Shown: positions 7,415 through 15,455 of the stretch, in pieces
Layout of the letters: each line of letters opens with the position of its first letter
Position numbering within the stretch: position 1 is the stretch's first letter
IMG/VR virus record: IMGVR_UViG_3300025626_000007
Coordinates: 1-64,000 of that record
Source: a virus
Length of the DNA stretch: 64,000 bases
Reading direction: 5' to 3' (one strand)
Program-made: the position numbers and the translations under genes
The notes under the pieces: generated by a model
The model's input: only the letters and a program-made list of their open reading frames with translations
The model's database searches: none
Told to the model about the DNA's origin: nothing

Positions 7415-7768
7415 ATGTCAGAAGAAAAAAAGAAGGTACAACTTACCGCAGACAGTGATGGGTTTTTAGCGGGAGCTGATGCGGACGGTGATGGTCACAT
7501 TACCGAACAAGAACTACAGATGCACTTAGAGTTCAAACGAAAGGAACTTGAAGACGCAGATGCAATGCGTGATGCACAACGTAACATGGCATGGTTTGCA
7601 CTTGGCGGAATGTTACTTTATCCCTTCGCTGTAGTACTGGCATCCTTGATAGGATTAGACCAAGCAGCAAATACGTTAGGTTCTATGGCACCTACTTACT
7701 TTGTATCTGTTGCCGCGATTGTTGCAGCGTTCTATGCGAAGGAAGCAGTCGGTAACAAGAATAAGTAA
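7415..7768 (+). CDS. EF-hand membrane protein, 117 aa
   Basis: Residues 22-33 read DADGDGHITEQE, a textbook 12-residue calcium loop with ligands D22, D24, D26, H28, T30 and E33 and the invariant G27. A charged helix (about 34-55) leads to two hydrophobic helices, about 57-78 (NMAWFALGGMLLYPFAVVLA) and 90-110. The likely topology is a cytoplasmic calcium-binding head on a two-helix hairpin anchor. Similar proteins occur in marine T4-like phages. A calcium-responsive holin or membrane sensor is possible but unproven. AGGAG precedes the ATG. Confidence 0.75.
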   Translation: MSEEKKKVQLTADSDGFLAGADADGDGHITEQELQMHLEFKRKELEDADAMRDAQRNMAWFALGGMLLYPFAVVLASLIGLDQAANTLGSMAPTYFVSVAAIVAAFYAKEAVGNKNK

Positions 7769-8658
7769 TGGAACTTATTACTTGGCGAGGTACGCCAGGA
7801 GTCGGTGATTTCATGTGGGCACTTAATTGTGCCCATAACTTTTCTTACAAAGAAAACAAGAAAGTTACTTTAGAGTTTCATTGGGAACATGAAGAAGACC
7901 ATCTACACCACTTCGAAGATCCAGAAACAATCATAGAGAGACTAGAGTACATCCATAACTTCTATCATAGAAAGGATGATGTGACGGTCATACACGTGTA
8001 TAATGAACGGACACGTTACAGTGATTGGAGATATAACGATGATGTTACCAGAGAGGACGATGGTAGTCTCAGAGTCATGGCCATAAACCGACCCAAGAAG
8101 AATAGGTTTTGGTTTCAGAGTGGAAAGTATTCGGATGAGGTAGGAGGAGATATTCCCAACAGTGATTGGATATTCCGGAAGGATGCATTCCGAAAAGTTG
8201 ACAATAATAAGATTGTTATATGGAGACCGCTGTTTAATGCAGAAACTCCAAAAACATGGAAAAGACAGTTGACAAATGACAAATGGGATGTTATAATAAA
8301 TCAGTTGGTTGCGGCGGGATTACATATAACAGAATTGACCTATAGAACTCCTGTTTCCGAAGCACTCTATCATATCTCTACGTGTCGTCAAGTCATATGT
8401 TATGATGGTATGTGGCATTACATTGCTCGTAACTTATATAGACCTACGATAGTTATAAGTAATGAGGGTATAACACGTTATCATACGCCTCATTGTGTAC
8501 GAACTACACACGATGAAAATGAAGAAATGAATATATTTTGGTGGGTGAATAATATCCCTGAGATGTTAGGTAACACCAAGAGAAAAGCAATAGAACATGA
8601 AACTAAAGCGAGAGGATTTTTCAGTGAAAGAAATAAACATAGACAGAGCGGTAATTGA
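7768..8658 (+). CDS. putative glycosyltransferase (GT9/GT-B-like), 296 aa
   Basis: Starts in a TAATG overlap with the EF-hand gene. The N-terminal TWRGTPGVGDFMWALNCAHNF resembles the G-rich GxxGDxxxAL opening of heptosyltransferase-like GT-B enzymes. The later part TPVSEALYHISTCRQVICYDGMWHYIARNLYRPTIVIS (about 197-234 in total) resembles their donor-binding half, where a genuine ligand-facing Gly-Met loop follows a buried strand. Function as a sugar transferase is inferred from this and from the neighbours. The last 35 bases overlap the radical SAM gene. Confidence 0.6.
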   Translation: MELITWRGTPGVGDFMWALNCAHNFSYKENKKVTLEFHWEHEEDHLHHFEDPETIIERLEYIHNFYHRKDDVTVIHVYNERTRYSDWRYNDDVTREDDGSLRVMAINRPKKNRFWFQSGKYSDEVGGDIPNSDWIFRKDAFRKVDNNKIVIWRPLFNAETPKTWKRQLTNDKWDVIINQLVAAGLHITELTYRTPVSEALYHISTCRQVICYDGMWHYIARNLYRPTIVISNEGITRYHTPHCVRTTHDENEEMNIFWWVNNIPEMLGNTKRKAIEHETKARGFFSERNKHRQSGN

Positions 8659-9604
8659 AGTACAGGGCGGCTGTAATTTTGATTGCACAATGTGTCCTCA
8701 AGATAAACGTACCGGAGGTAGACACAAAGGTTTCTTAACCAAGATGTCACTGATCGAGTTCGAAGATAATGTTCAAGACTGTGCACGACATGGACTGAAT
8801 GTTGTCAACCTAGATGGTTCGGGTGAAGCAACCATGAATCGTAACCTACCAGAATATATAAAAATCGTTAAGAGGTATGATGCAAAAGCAGTCATCTTCT
8901 CTAATGGTTTTCGTATGCATGGTCAATTCATGAAGGACTGTGTGGACGCAGGATTGGACTTCTTCCGATTCTCTTTTGTTGGTTCTACACCAGAGAAGTA
9001 TCAAGAGTGGATGAATAACACTCGGGGTAGTAATTATGAGTTGATCAAGAAACATGTAAAAGAAATGATGGATTATGTAAAGGAGTCTGGGTCGGATTGT
9101 GTTGTGGAGACATACCACCTGATTACAGACAATAATAATATTGAACAAGAACTAGAACAGTACAAGGCCTTAGTAGAAGAACTTGGTTGTAAGACCGAGA
9201 TCTGGAAAATGCACAACTGGTCTGGTGCATATGATATAGGTGAAACAAATGCTAGAACTGGTAATGTCAAAACTTGTGGTCGTCCTTTTTCTCCTGACGT
9301 TGTTATCCGTGCTGGTGGGGTGGATGGTCATCGGGGTGCAGTTCATCCGTGCTGTCAAGTACTTGGTCGGGATGAAGAAGCAGTTCTCGGACATACATCC
9401 GTCAATACGATAGAAGAAATTATTCGAGGTGAAGAGTACTCTGCACTACGCGAGTCTCATAGAACTGGAGAATACACGGATTATTGTAGAGACTGTGATT
9501 TTCTACTTGACACTCCGGAGACATTGGTGTATACTAATAACTCAAGATCAGAAATGAAAATGATTGGAACTTCTTTCGATCTTAATGATTATAGGAACGT
9601 TTAG
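8624..9604 (+). CDS. radical SAM enzyme with SPASM-like C-terminus
   Basis: The CxxxCxxC cluster motif is CNFDCTMC, followed by PQDKRTGG, close to the N-terminus. DGSGEATMN supplies the GGE-like SAM contact. The C-terminal part has further Cys groups (TCGRP, HPCCQV, DYCRDCDF) that fit an auxiliary iron-sulfur cluster of the SPASM type. I start at GTG 8624, which has AGAGGA seven bases upstream; an ATG at 8597 is in frame but lacks a ribosome site. The substrate is unknown. In this sugar-modification setting, dehydration or epimerisation of a sugar or modification of a peptide are options. Confidence 0.8.
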   Translation: MKEINIDRAVIEVQGGCNFDCTMCPQDKRTGGRHKGFLTKMSLIEFEDNVQDCARHGLNVVNLDGSGEATMNRNLPEYIKIVKRYDAKAVIFSNGFRMHGQFMKDCVDAGLDFFRFSFVGSTPEKYQEWMNNTRGSNYELIKKHVKEMMDYVKESGSDCVVETYHLITDNNNIEQELEQYKALVEELGCKTEIWKMHNWSGAYDIGETNARTGNVKTCGRPFSPDVVIRAGGVDGHRGAVHPCCQVLGRDEEAVLGHTSVNTIEEIIRGEEYSALRESHRTGEYTDYCRDCDFLLDTPETLVYTNNSRSEMKMIGTSFDLNDYRNV

Positions 9605-9605
9605 T

Positions 9606-10202
9606 TTGAATGACTCTAAACCACCGGTGTGGATGATCGTGATGAGTGGGAATCCCATCTCCGATTACTATAGAAAACTTGCATTACCTTCTTGGTTGAA
9701 AGCTGGGTTCGATGTTAATTTTTTCGAAGGTGTTACACCCGAGACTTACAAAGATCATTTTGATTTGCTCTTTGGGAACAAACATAGTAAAAGCACTCCG
9801 GATGGTGTAATGTTCACTGTCTCTGAAAAGTGTGTGTGGTACGGTCATTACTATCTTTGGAAAAAATGTATTGATACTGACACTCCTATGATAGTGTGTG
9901 AACATGATATTGAATTGGTTATGAATATTCAACCTTCAATATACACTAAACCTATGGCGTGTTTGGCTCATGATCCTCCAGACATACACAAGGAGAGACG
10001 TACATCTCTTGCGGGTGGTGCATATTATATAACACCAGATGTTGCAAAGGTGTTAATAAGAATAAGCGAGGATCGTATTAGAGTCAACTCTGATGGTTGG
10101 ATCTGGGAAGTGTGTAAGGCGCATGGATACTTTCATTATGACAAGTGTTCACATATAAAAGATTATTCTGTCGGATTTACGACCAAACATAACAAGAGTT
10201 AG
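9606..10202 (+). CDS. glycosyltransferase family 25-like protein
   Basis: The 198-residue product has VWMIVMSGNPISDYYRKLA at the N-terminus, then EKCVWYGHYYLWKKCI and PMIVCEHDIEL, the order seen in GT25 (LPS or collagen-type) glycosyltransferases: cut-off helix, then a strand ending in ExD. GGAYYITPDVAKVLI follows as in that family. I use TTG 9606, one base after the previous stop, with AGGA nine bases upstream; ATG 9564 would lie inside the radical SAM gene. The EHD replaces the usual DxD-like motif. Acceptor unknown. Confidence 0.65.
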   Translation: MNDSKPPVWMIVMSGNPISDYYRKLALPSWLKAGFDVNFFEGVTPETYKDHFDLLFGNKHSKSTPDGVMFTVSEKCVWYGHYYLWKKCIDTDTPMIVCEHDIELVMNIQPSIYTKPMACLAHDPPDIHKERRTSLAGGAYYITPDVAKVLIRISEDRIRVNSDGWIWEVCKAHGYFHYDKCSHIKDYSVGFTTKHNKS

Positions 10203-10205
10203 ACA

Positions 10206-10394
10206 ATGTATAACATAACATTCAAACACTATCGTACTGGCGCAGAACTCACCTTGACTGGGTACCCAATGGACGACTATAATAAACGCAAAGATTCTGA
10301 GATGTTCATATTCTATGATACTCTCAATGAACGAATCGAAGCCATTATAAGGTCATCCATTGTGTCCATGTTGGCATATGAGGATGAGTTGTGA
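10206..10394 (+). CDS. hypothetical protein, 62 aa
   Basis: A small soluble protein between two glycosyltransferase genes, starting MYNITFKHYRTGAELTLTGY and ending in a helix (ERIEAIIRSSIVSMLAYEDEL). It begins three bases after the previous stop and its end overlaps the GTG of the next gene (GTGA). The tight packing supports its being expressed. Family not recognised; a small partner of the transferases is only a guess. Confidence 0.6.
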   Translation: MYNITFKHYRTGAELTLTGYPMDDYNKRKDSEMFIFYDTLNERIEAIIRSSIVSMLAYEDEL

Positions 10395-11185
10395 AAAGAC
10401 TGATATATCAGGTTTGTCTGGGAAAACAGATAGATTCTAAGTTGTATGCGAAATGTATCGAAAGTGTTGCAGAGTACGCAACCCGTCATGGTGTCGAACA
10501 TCGTATTCAACGTACACCTATCCTCAAGGTCAAACCAGACCCTTTCACAAGTAACCGTAGTACCGAGAGTTGGCAGAAACATGGTGGGTTTCTACCTATC
10601 TATGAGAAAGAGAATGCATTTGACTTACTTGATGAGTATGACCAGATTGCAATCATTGATGCAGACATCTACATTCGACCAGACGCACCAAACATCTTCG
10701 AAGACTTTGGTACAGAGGATGCATTCGGTGCAGTGATTGAACGTGAGATGCCTATCACCGACAAGTACAAACAGAAGATTCAAAACTACTCTCGTATGCA
10801 GTACGAACAATTGCAAAACTACAACGTAGCAAATTTCTTTCCCAACTCACTTGGATATGAGTTTGCCAACATGGGTATGATTGTGTTAAACTGTAAGAAC
10901 TTCAAACCATACTTGAATGGTCAGACCGCAAAACAGTTTATTACTCGTATGGAGTTCAAGGACTTTGTTGATGGATTGGGGCCATGGAAGTGGTCAACTG
11001 ACCAGACTTTACTCAACTACTTTATTAAGAAGTATGATGTACCCACCAAGAAGATGAGTCATGTGTGGAATGGTTTATATGGTGCAAACACTAAGATTGA
11101 AGATTGTCACTTTGTACACTTCTTTCTAAAAGACTTGTTACCAAATCAAGGTGAGAACGTAGAAGAGTTGATGAAGAAGATATGA
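10391..11185 (+). CDS. glycosyltransferase, GT8-like (DxD)
   Basis: A 264-residue GT-A protein. YDQIAIIDADIYIRP puts the DAD metal motif at residues 90-92. FANMGMIVLNCKNF (about 156-169) and the long acceptor-binding part ending HFVHFFLKDLLP are as in GT8-type enzymes, and the overall plan parallels the 3705 gene. GTG start with GAGGA five bases upstream, overlapping the previous stop; its own stop overlaps the methyltransferase ATG. The donor and acceptor are not evident. Confidence 0.72.
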   Translation: MKRLIYQVCLGKQIDSKLYAKCIESVAEYATRHGVEHRIQRTPILKVKPDPFTSNRSTESWQKHGGFLPIYEKENAFDLLDEYDQIAIIDADIYIRPDAPNIFEDFGTEDAFGAVIEREMPITDKYKQKIQNYSRMQYEQLQNYNVANFFPNSLGYEFANMGMIVLNCKNFKPYLNGQTAKQFITRMEFKDFVDGLGPWKWSTDQTLLNYFIKKYDVPTKKMSHVWNGLYGANTKIEDCHFVHFFLKDLLPNQGENVEELMKKI

Positions 11186-11751
11186 AGTTGTATGATTATG
11201 AAAATTACGAAGAGTATCGAAAACTACAGATAGCAGCGAACAAACAAAAGTTACACGCTGTCTGGTGTAGTGAAAGTACTGTTGAAAAGGTGTGCGAGAT
11301 GTACCCCAACAGTAAGAATATATTGTGTCACGGTGCACGTAATGGTAGAGAAGTTGAATGGTTTATTAAGTATTTCCCTGATGCGACTGTGACAGGAACC
11401 GACATATCTCCGACAGCGAATGAATTTTCTAATATGTTTGAGTGGGATTTTCATGAAAGAAAGGAAGAGTGGGTTGGTAAGTTTGATATATTGTACTCTA
11501 ACTCATTCGATCATTCTTACTATCCAGAAAAGTGTTTGAAGACATGGACAGATCAACTGACCGAGGAAGGTATTCTTTGTGTGGAGTTGATGGTTGGGGA
11601 CAACAATGTTTCATCTCGCATGGATCCCCTACAGATAAGTAAAGGTGAGTTTCTGGGGATTATAGATGACTTAGGATTCGAAGAGGTTGTCGCCTTCAAC
11701 GTGACAGCTAAACATGGTTCAAGTAGAGTAGTGGTGTGTAAAAGAAAATGA
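11182..11751 (+). CDS. SAM-dependent methyltransferase (Rossmann fold)
   Basis: A 189-residue class I methyltransferase. NILCHGARNGREVEWF (about residues 46-61) is motif I with the G-rich SAM loop. VTGTDISPTAN (about 70-80) is motif II with the acidic residue that binds the SAM ribose. FDILYSNSFDHSYYPE (about 101-116) is motif IV, and GILCVELMVGD is the fifth strand. The target is unknown; its place among glycosyltransferases suggests O-methylation of a sugar. ATGA overlaps on both sides show tight coupling. Confidence 0.75.
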   Translation: MKLYDYENYEEYRKLQIAANKQKLHAVWCSESTVEKVCEMYPNSKNILCHGARNGREVEWFIKYFPDATVTGTDISPTANEFSNMFEWDFHERKEEWVGKFDILYSNSFDHSYYPEKCLKTWTDQLTEEGILCVELMVGDNNVSSRMDPLQISKGEFLGIIDDLGFEEVVAFNVTAKHGSSRVVVCKRK

Positions 11752-12461
11752 TTAAAGCATATGTGATAAGAATTGATGGACAAGAGAAGTCAGTTGAGAG
11801 GTTGTCTGAGAGTATCGTCAAGACCGAAAGTGATATCGATCTGAACATCTTCGAGGGAACTGTACCGAAGACGATACAGTCTCACCTAGAACGAGAGTTC
11901 ACGTCTTTCAATACTTCTAACTATAGATGGAACTGGCCCAAAGATCCTTCGGAAAACCACATGGATTTGCGGACTGGTATAATGAAGACTGCGTATCTCG
12001 CATCGAATCAAGAGAAAAAAGAGGCATGTTCGATCAGTCATATGCGTCTATGGGATCTATGTCTGACTATCAACGAACCTATAATTATATTTGAATCGGA
12101 TGCCCTCATGACTCGAAAGTTTGATGTCAGTGACGTGGAAGGATATAAACTGGTTGGGTTGAATGATCCTAGAGGTGCGACAAGACGAGCAGGATTGTTT
12201 CACCAGATCGTTGCTTCTACACCAGATGTCCAACCCGCACCACGTATTAACGATCCGGGCGAGATGTCTCCCCAAGGTATTGCAGGTAACAGTGCATACT
12301 ATATAGAACCAGATGGCGCATCTATGTTACTTGAGAAGGTCAAGGAATATGGAATGTGGCCCAACGATGCGTATATGTGTCGTGAATTATTTCCTTGGAT
12401 ACGAGTGGTGTATCCATATTATACTAAGGTGCAGGGAACTGTATCTACAACAACAAGGTGA
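11748..12461 (+). CDS. glycosyltransferase family 25-like protein
   Basis: The 237-residue product follows the GT25 plan: MIKAYVIRID with a RLSESI helix at the start, EACSISHMRLWDLC at about residues 91-104, then PIIIFESDALMTRKF with the ESD acidic motif. IAGNSAYYIEPDGASMLL (about 179-196) matches the later conserved block. Family members transfer hexoses to LPS or to hydroxylated protein residues. It overlaps the methyltransferase gene by 4 bp. The product most resembles the 12737 gene in this cluster. Confidence 0.72.
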   Translation: MIKAYVIRIDGQEKSVERLSESIVKTESDIDLNIFEGTVPKTIQSHLEREFTSFNTSNYRWNWPKDPSENHMDLRTGIMKTAYLASNQEKKEACSISHMRLWDLCLTINEPIIIFESDALMTRKFDVSDVEGYKLVGLNDPRGATRRAGLFHQIVASTPDVQPAPRINDPGEMSPQGIAGNSAYYIEPDGASMLLEKVKEYGMWPNDAYMCRELFPWIRVVYPYYTKVQGTVSTTTR

Positions 12462-12466
12462 TTTGA

Positions 12467-12736
12467 ATGAAAGTTTTACACGATAATGTTTTATTGACAG
12501 AAGATGATGCAAAAGAAACAACTACTGCCGGTGGACTGATTCTTTCCGCAGATATTACGACAGGTAATAAACCTGCTCGTGTTGTTGCGATGGGACTAGA
12601 AGTTGCAAATAAGAAAGAGATTGCAGCAGGTGATAAGGTATATTGTAATTGGTCAGAAGCAATGCCAGTAGAGATTGATGGTAAGAAGATGGCGATTATT
12701 AAGTACGAATTTATCCGGTTGAAAGTGGACGGATAA
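12467..12736 (+). CDS. GroES-like co-chaperonin (gp31-type)
   Basis: An 89-residue Cpn10 fold: MKVLHDNVLL at the start, the mobile loop region DAKETTTAGGLILS (about residues 14-27), then ARVVAMG, the GDKVYCNWSEA turn and the C-terminal YEFIRLKV strand. It most likely replaces host GroES as the GroEL cap for folding of the phage major capsid protein, as T4 gp31 does. In length it is closer to bacterial GroES (97 aa) than to T4 gp31 (111 aa). Its place inside the sugar-modification cluster is unusual. Confidence 0.85.
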   Translation: MKVLHDNVLLTEDDAKETTTAGGLILSADITTGNKPARVVAMGLEVANKKEIAAGDKVYCNWSEAMPVEIDGKKMAIIKYEFIRLKVDG

Positions 12737-13390
12737 GTGAAGTCTTTCGTTATTACGATTGAAGACAATCACCTATCCCAACAAGCTGCGGATAGGTGTA
12801 TTGCAAGTGCCAAACGATACGGTATCAAAGTTGAGAAGTGGTATGCAGTAACACCTAGACATCCAGACTTCGAGTCTATGGTCAAGGATGCGGGTCTTCA
12901 GGTTCATATGTTTCAGGGCGGTTATTCCAAGACCGAGAATGCACTTGCGTGTTTCCTTTCACATATGTCACTATGGAAGTATTCAGTCGAGACCAAACAA
13001 GATGTGATGATATTAGAACACGATGCAATATTCACTGGTCGTGTTCCGGTATTGTTTGGATTCCATAAGTGTGTGACAATTGGACAACCTAGTTACGGTA
13101 AGTTTAAGACACCGATGACACTAGGTACGTCTCCGTTAGTACAGGCAGATTACTTTAAGGGTGCACACTCTTATATTGTCAGACCTTCTGGTGCAGAAGA
13201 GTTTCTAGAAAAGGTCTCTGACTATTCTCGACCCACAGACATCTATCTTAATATAATGAACTTCCCTTGGTTAGAAGAGTATTACCCATGGCCTGTAGTG
13301 GTCGATGATTCTTTCAGTACTATTCAGAATCAACAGGGTTGTTTAGCAAAACACAACTATGGAAAAGGGATACACTTGGTAGACGCATGA
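12737..13390 (+). CDS. glycosyltransferase family 25-like protein
   Basis: A 217-residue product with MKSFVITIEDNHLSQQAADR at the N-terminus, ENALACFLSHMSLWKYSV (about residues 73-90) and DVMILEHDAIFTG (about 94-106, EHD acidic motif). AHSYIVRPSGAEEFLEKV follows in the usual order of GT25 enzymes. The GTG start directly follows the co-chaperonin stop, and its own stop overlaps ATG 13387. With 9606 and 11748 it is the third GT25-like gene in the cluster. Sequence differences suggest distinct acceptors. Confidence 0.72.
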   Translation: MKSFVITIEDNHLSQQAADRCIASAKRYGIKVEKWYAVTPRHPDFESMVKDAGLQVHMFQGGYSKTENALACFLSHMSLWKYSVETKQDVMILEHDAIFTGRVPVLFGFHKCVTIGQPSYGKFKTPMTLGTSPLVQADYFKGAHSYIVRPSGAEEFLEKVSDYSRPTDIYLNIMNFPWLEEYYPWPVVVDDSFSTIQNQQGCLAKHNYGKGIHLVDA

Positions 13391-14100
13391 TTAACTTAAT
13401 TACTGTATGTACAGATCAATACCCAATGGTATACGCACGTAAGTTGATCACTCGATTCAAAGAGTTGAGTGGTTACAAAGTGGAGGCGTGGTGCATCACC
13501 GACCGACCAGATGAGATTTCGGATATCGCAAATACCATCGAACCACCTTTTGGTGCAGGTAAAGGTTGGTGGAATAAGATGAAAGTATATGATTCATTCT
13601 ATGATGGATATGCTGTCTATCTTGATATTGACACTGTATTGATAAAGAACTTTGATGACGAGATACGAGAGGCAATCCTTGCCCTAGAGAGTGAAGTTGT
13701 TAAGGTCGCATGTGTATCCGATGCTATTGGTTGGAAAAATAACAAGTTCAGTTCTTCGATGATGGTTCTGAAAAGTGGTAAGATGCAGGAAGTTTGGGAG
13801 TTGTTCAACTTGGATAGTTGGAGACTGTTTGACTATGATGGGGGTGACCAAGTATGGACAGGTCGTCTACTCGAAGAATGGAAACCTGGCGGTTACTCGG
13901 AGATCTACTATATGGACGAAGAGTTCAATCAAAACCTCAAACTCAATCTGAAATTCCATCTGGGAAGTAAGGTTTTGGGTAATTGGATATTCCCTAAATA
14001 TATCCCAAGTGGGTGCAAGATTGTAGATTGTGGTGGTAAACCAAAACCACACGAACTAGAATACTTACCGTATATAAAAGAGGCGTGGCACGATGTTTAG
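13387..14100 (+). CDS. glycosyltransferase (GT-A, DxD)
   Basis: I use ATG 13387, which overlaps the previous stop (ATGA); an upstream in-frame ATG at 13339 lies inside the preceding gene. The 237-residue product has MINLITVCTDQYPMVYARKL, then YDGYAVYLDIDTVLIKNF with the DID motif at about residues 80-82. SSSMMVLKSG and GGDQVWTGRLLEEW follow. This resembles GT-A enzymes such as GT8/GT32-like phage transferases. The acceptor is unknown. The stop overlaps the next gene by 8 bp. Confidence 0.7.
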   Translation: MINLITVCTDQYPMVYARKLITRFKELSGYKVEAWCITDRPDEISDIANTIEPPFGAGKGWWNKMKVYDSFYDGYAVYLDIDTVLIKNFDDEIREAILALESEVVKVACVSDAIGWKNNKFSSSMMVLKSGKMQEVWELFNLDSWRLFDYDGGDQVWTGRLLEEWKPGGYSEIYYMDEEFNQNLKLNLKFHLGSKVLGNWIFPKYIPSGCKIVDCGGKPKPHELEYLPYIKEAWHDV

Positions 14101-14488
14101 TAAAATATTATTAGGAGTGGTACTTTGTATGGGTATCACGTTTGCAGGATTCTACCAGTTCATACACAAACCTTTGTTGGGTCAAGTTGCACAACAACAG
14201 GTACTTCTTGCGGCACAAGAGTTACGTGAACAGGAACAAGTAAAGACGATAGAAGCGTTACAGAATAACCTACAGAAGACTTCCGAAGCATTGAATGTGA
14301 TGTCCTCTCGTAATGCAGAGATTGAGGCAGAGTCTAAACGATACCTTGCAATCTTTGCACGACATAACCTAGCACGACTTGCAGCTGCAAAACCGACTCT
14401 AATAGAAACAAGAATCAACCGAGGAACTAAAGATGTATTCGACAGTATCGAAAACGACACTGCTGTTATTGATAACACTGATAAGTAG
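14093..14488 (+). CDS. probable inner-membrane spanin (i-spanin-like), 131 aa
   Basis: An N-terminal membrane anchor (about residues 4-22, ILLGVVLCMGITFAGFYQF) is followed by a long charged helix, about 30-85, rich in Q, E, A and L, typical of a periplasmic coiled coil. That is the Rz/i-spanin plan. The next gene, encoding a small lipoprotein, starts inside this gene in another frame, as in overlapping Rz/Rz1 pairs. Disruption of the outer membrane at lysis is the likely role. The evidence is architecture, not sequence identity. Confidence 0.55.
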   Translation: MFSKILLGVVLCMGITFAGFYQFIHKPLLGQVAQQQVLLAAQELREQEQVKTIEALQNNLQKTSEALNVMSSRNAEIEAESKRYLAIFARHNLARLAAAKPTLIETRINRGTKDVFDSIENDTAVIDNTDK

Positions 14489-14849
14489 TGGTTGTACGAC
14501 ACTAGGTAACTGGGGTAAAGTACCAGAACCTATACCAGTAGAGATTAAGACGGTAGAGATAAGAGTTCCAATTATCCATCCCGCAATGCCTAGACAGATT
14601 GACCTCAAAGACCCTCAGTGGTATGTGGTCAGTGACAAGAACATTGACACCTTTCTAGAAGATATTGCGAAACGACACGAAGGACAATTAGTCTTTGTTG
14701 CAATGTCGGTAGGTGATTATGAGTTGATGGCATATAACATGCAGGAAATAAAACGATATATAAATCAACTAAAAGAAGTTGTGATATACTATCGCACTAT
14801 GAATACAGATGAACCAGAGGTTGTAGAGAATGAGAAAACAGATAATTGA
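14433..14849 (+). CDS. lipoprotein, possible outer-membrane spanin (o-spanin-like), 138 aa
   Basis: The N-terminus KTTLLLLITLISSGCTTLG is a lipoprotein signal with the lipid Cys at residue 21. The mature protein begins with a Pro-rich stretch (VPEPIPVEIKTVEIRVPIIH) as in many o-spanins, then a mixed domain DPQWYVVSDKNIDTFLEDIA and a terminal helix. The gene starts 56 bp inside the preceding membrane/coiled-coil gene. At 138 aa it is longer than Rz1, so a second role is possible. The -3 lipobox residue is Ser, which is less common. Confidence 0.55.
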   Translation: MYSTVSKTTLLLLITLISSGCTTLGNWGKVPEPIPVEIKTVEIRVPIIHPAMPRQIDLKDPQWYVVSDKNIDTFLEDIAKRHEGQLVFVAMSVGDYELMAYNMQEIKRYINQLKEVVIYYRTMNTDEPEVVENEKTDN

Positions 14850-15027
14850 GTCGTTGACATCCCATGCGGTGGGTAAGATTAACAAACATAAAATGAACGT
14901 GGAAGTTTACTTGGCCAATCCTACCGGTATTGGTGAACATCCTGATGTGATGGAAGCGATAGAACACGAGTTGAAGATCATTGCGGACTACCATGAACAG
15001 TTAGAGATTTTGGAGAGGTACTTTTAA
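14830..15027 (+). CDS. conserved marine T4-like phage protein, 65 aa
   Basis: Starts MRKQIIESLTSHAVGKINKH and contains VEVYLANPTGIGEHPDVMEA, a pattern I recall from short conserved proteins of T4-like cyanophages. No function is known to me. It overlaps the lipoprotein gene by 20 bp and its TAA overlaps the ATG of the nuclease gene, so it is embedded in the operon. No membrane segment; likely two helices around the GIGEHPDV turn. Confidence 0.75.
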   Translation: MRKQIIESLTSHAVGKINKHKMNVEVYLANPTGIGEHPDVMEAIEHELKIIADYHEQLEILERYF

Positions 15028-15455
15028 TGTATGAATATTCTTGCAAAATTGTTAGAGTTGTTGATGGTGATACTGTGGATGTCGATATTGATCTTGGTTT
15101 CGGTATCATTTATGCTAATCAGCGTATTCGCCTATACGGTATTGATACTCCCGAGTCTCGTACTCGTGACCCTATCGAGAAAAAGTTTGGTAAACTCGCC
15201 TCCAGATTCCTTGCGGAGTCACTGGGAGAAACATCTGTCCTCCGTACAAGACTCGACAGTAAAGGAAAGTACGGCCGAATCCTCGGAGAGTTCCTCGTCT
15301 ATGACGCAAAAACCGACCGACAAATGACCGTTAATGAGATTATGATTCGAGACCATCTTGCGGTTGCGTACCACGGACAATCCAAGGATGATATCGAAGA
15401 TGAACATTTGCGTAATCGTAAAATATTAATTGAAGAACATGGATTCGAAGCATGA
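15027..15455 (+). CDS. staphylococcal-nuclease-like (thermonuclease) protein
   Basis: At 142 aa it matches the SNase fold. VVDGDTVDVDIDL (residues 11-23) is the OB-fold opening. QRIRLYGIDTPES (32-44) supplies R35, D40 and E43, the same numbering as the catalytic residues of mature S. aureus nuclease. SKGKYGRILGE supplies R84, the second Arg. No signal peptide, so it acts in the cell. DNA or RNA degradation for nucleotide supply is likely. Start and stop overlap both neighbours. Confidence 0.88.
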   Translation: MYEYSCKIVRVVDGDTVDVDIDLGFGIIYANQRIRLYGIDTPESRTRDPIEKKFGKLASRFLAESLGETSVLRTRLDSKGKYGRILGEFLVYDAKTDRQMTVNEIMIRDHLAVAYHGQSKDDIEDEHLRNRKILIEEHGFEA

